From Bacteroidales bacterium (lineage in GTDB: Bacteria; Bacteroidota; Bacteroidia; Bacteroidales; FEN-979): a DNA stretch of 7,607 bases. This document shows, one piece after another, positions 6,744 to 7,607 of this stretch. Every line of letters starts with the position of its first letter. Position 1 is the stretch's first letter. The translations under genes and the position numbers were made by a program. The stretch lies in contig JALNWE010000106.1 of NCBI GenBank assembly GCA_023231065.1, positions 1-7,607 of the forward strand. The letters are read 5' to 3'. The notes beneath the pieces were generated by a model. That model did not search any database and was not told the origin of the DNA. It worked only from the letters and a program-made list of their open reading frames with translations.

Positions 6744-7218
6744 AGAAAAGATCTTTACCAGGGAACGCCTTCAGAAACAGCTGGCGGTCTGGCGTTTCAA
6801 AGAGAAGAAAATAGTTTTTACCAATGGATGCTTCGACATTCTGCATCTGGGACATATTGAATACCTTGCCAAAGCCCGCGATCTGGGACATGTTTTGATC
6901 ATCGGGCTGAACACTGACGAATCGGTGCACCGGATCAAAGGGCCCCATCGTCCGGTGAACAACGAAAATGCCCGTGCACTGACCCTGGCTGCATTGTCAT
7001 TTGTCGATGCCATCATTCTGTTTGGCGAAGATACGCCACACGAATTGATCCGGTTCATTCAACCCGATATCCTGGTCAAAGGGAAAGATTATGAGGGAAA
7101 AGAGATCGTCGGCGCCGATATCATGGAAGCCCGCGGCGGAGAAGTTGTCACCATTGAACTGACTAAAGGCTACTCCACTACACACACACTGGAAAAGATT
7201 TTTAAAGCATTGCAATAA
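6721..7218 (+). CDS. rfaE2: D-glycero-beta-D-manno-heptose 1-phosphate adenylyltransferase (stand-alone HldE C-domain type)
   Basis: This 165-residue cytidylyltransferase-like enzyme probably transfers AMP from ATP to heptose 1-phosphate, giving the ADP-heptose precursor of the LPS inner core. The core motif is FTNGCFDILHLGHIEYL (33-49), with the nucleotide-binding HLGH at 42-45. IKGPHRPVN (72-80), ILVKGKDY (117-124), GADIMEARGGEVV (131-143) and the C-terminal GYSTT (150-154), which contacts the nucleotide, are typical of RfaE2. The fused kinase domain of enterobacterial HldE is absent, as is common where kinase and adenylyltransferase are separate genes; no hldA-like kinase lies in this window. 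The ATG is inside the 3' end of the membrane protein gene (23-bp overlap). Related glycerol-3-phosphate cytidylyltransferases share the fold, but RPVN and GYSTT favour the heptose enzyme. Confidence 0.9.
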   Translation: MEKLTLIKEKIFTRERLQKQLAVWRFKEKKIVFTNGCFDILHLGHIEYLAKARDLGHVLIIGLNTDESVHRIKGPHRPVNNENARALTLAALSFVDAIILFGEDTPHELIRFIQPDILVKGKDYEGKEIVGADIMEARGGEVVTIELTKGYSTTHTLEKIFKALQ

Positions 7219-7246
7219 GGGACAAGGGATGGGAGATGGGAGATGG
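7219..7246. repeat. G-rich heptamer repeat directly after the rfaE2 stop codon
   Basis: Four 7-bp units begin at the base after the TAA: GGGACAA, GGGATGG, GAGATGG, GAGATGG, followed by TTGG. The consensus is the same GATGGGR heptamer found inside the aminopeptidase gene, on the same strand. Four GGG runs (7219, 7226, 7231, 7238) with 4-, 2- and 4-base gaps fit the G-quadruplex consensus, and here the G-rich strand is the mRNA-like strand. The rest of the short intergenic gap (7247-7270) has no clear hairpin terminator for either convergent gene. Confidence 0.85.
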
Positions 7247-7270
7247 TTGGCTTATAACTTTTCTTGGATG

Positions 7271-7607
7271 TCAGCCTTTTCCATAGATCATCGTGAAAAG
7301 CCCGATATTCTCATCGGCGTAACAGGTTGAATCGCACAGGCAACTGAATTCTTTTCCCAGCCCTTCCTTGAAAACCCGATGCCATTGGTTGCGGAGCATG
7401 TGGTAATCTGTCCGCTTGCCGCGTGGTTCCGTGAAAAAATAGATGGCTTCCGACATCAGGAACTTGTCGATGCTCGAAAGCGCTAGCCCAACCGGGGCGT
7501 CATTTGCAAAAACGAAATCCATCAGCGCACCATAACTTTGATAAACGGATAAGGCCAATTCGGGGGAATTAAGGCCGGGGGTATCGTTGTTGGCATCGAG
7601 CTCAAAG
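7271..7607 (-). CDS. Unrecognised protein, C-terminal 111 residues (5' end outside the window)
   Basis: An open frame enters at the right edge and ends at the TGA in 7271-7273; the first full codon is at 7604-7606. It has no stop over 111 codons, and an in-frame TTG at 7556-7558 is not a credible start since the frame stays open upstream. The visible sequence begins FELDANNDTPGLNSPELAL, continues through an apparently helical, mostly soluble stretch, and includes FFTEPRGKR and HMLRNQWHRVF. Three cysteines near the end form C-x-C-x3-C (visible residues 89, 91, 95: CLCDSTC), which could bind metal or form disulfides; this is only a possibility. No membrane segment is visible. It converges on rfaE2 with a 52-bp gap. 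I do not recognise the family and assign no function; the compositional look of the frame supports a real gene. Confidence 0.7.
   Translation of the reverse strand, partial: FELDANNDTPGLNSPELALSVYQSYGALMDFVFANDAPVGLALSSIDKFLMSEAIYFFTEPRGKRTDYHMLRNQWHRVFKEGLGKEFSCLCDSTCYADENIGLFTMIYGKG

Overview
The window looks like a chromosomal segment of a Bacteroidota bacterium, probably an uncultured relative of the Bacteroidales. This is inferred from three things: a free-standing heptose-phosphate adenylyltransferase instead of a fused HldE, several matches to the Bacteroidota -7 promoter element TAnnTTTG with weak or absent Shine-Dalgarno sequences, and simple intergenic tandem repeats. No alignment could be run, so the taxonomic call is moderate.

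Layout from left to right. Positions 1-182 hold a short palindrome followed by an 8-bp tandem array that runs into the stop codon of the first gene. Positions 180-2594 (minus strand) encode a secreted M1-family zinc aminopeptidase. A 122-bp divergent intergenic region follows. The plus strand then carries a tightly packed block: a two-component pair (membrane histidine kinase 2717-3784 and NarL/LuxR-type response regulator 3753-4412, overlapping by 32 bp), a 49-bp gap, then panC (4462-5313), panD (5323-5685), a multi-pass flippase-like membrane protein (5691-6743) and a stand-alone HldE-C/RfaE2-type adenylyltransferase (6721-7218, overlapping its neighbour by 23 bp). A G-rich heptamer array (7219-7246) separates this block from a convergent, 5'-truncated minus-strand gene of unrecognised function (7271 to the window end).

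How the genes work together. PanD makes beta-alanine from aspartate and PanC condenses it with pantoate, so together they form the end of pantothenate (vitamin B5, CoA precursor) synthesis; panB and panE are not in the window. The membrane protein and the heptose adenylyltransferase point to the cell envelope. The 5-9 bp gaps and the overlap suggest the four genes form one operon. The two-component pair lies in the same orientation just upstream, but nothing shows that it controls the operon.

The protein genes are ordinary family members and I see no complete novel defence, mobile or biosynthetic system. The most unusual material is the repeat DNA. A G-rich heptamer repeat of intergenic type lies in frame inside the aminopeptidase gene and again just after the stop codon of the last operon gene; both copies fit the G-quadruplex consensus. 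A separate octamer array with a 40-bp higher-order period supplies the aminopeptidase stop codon.
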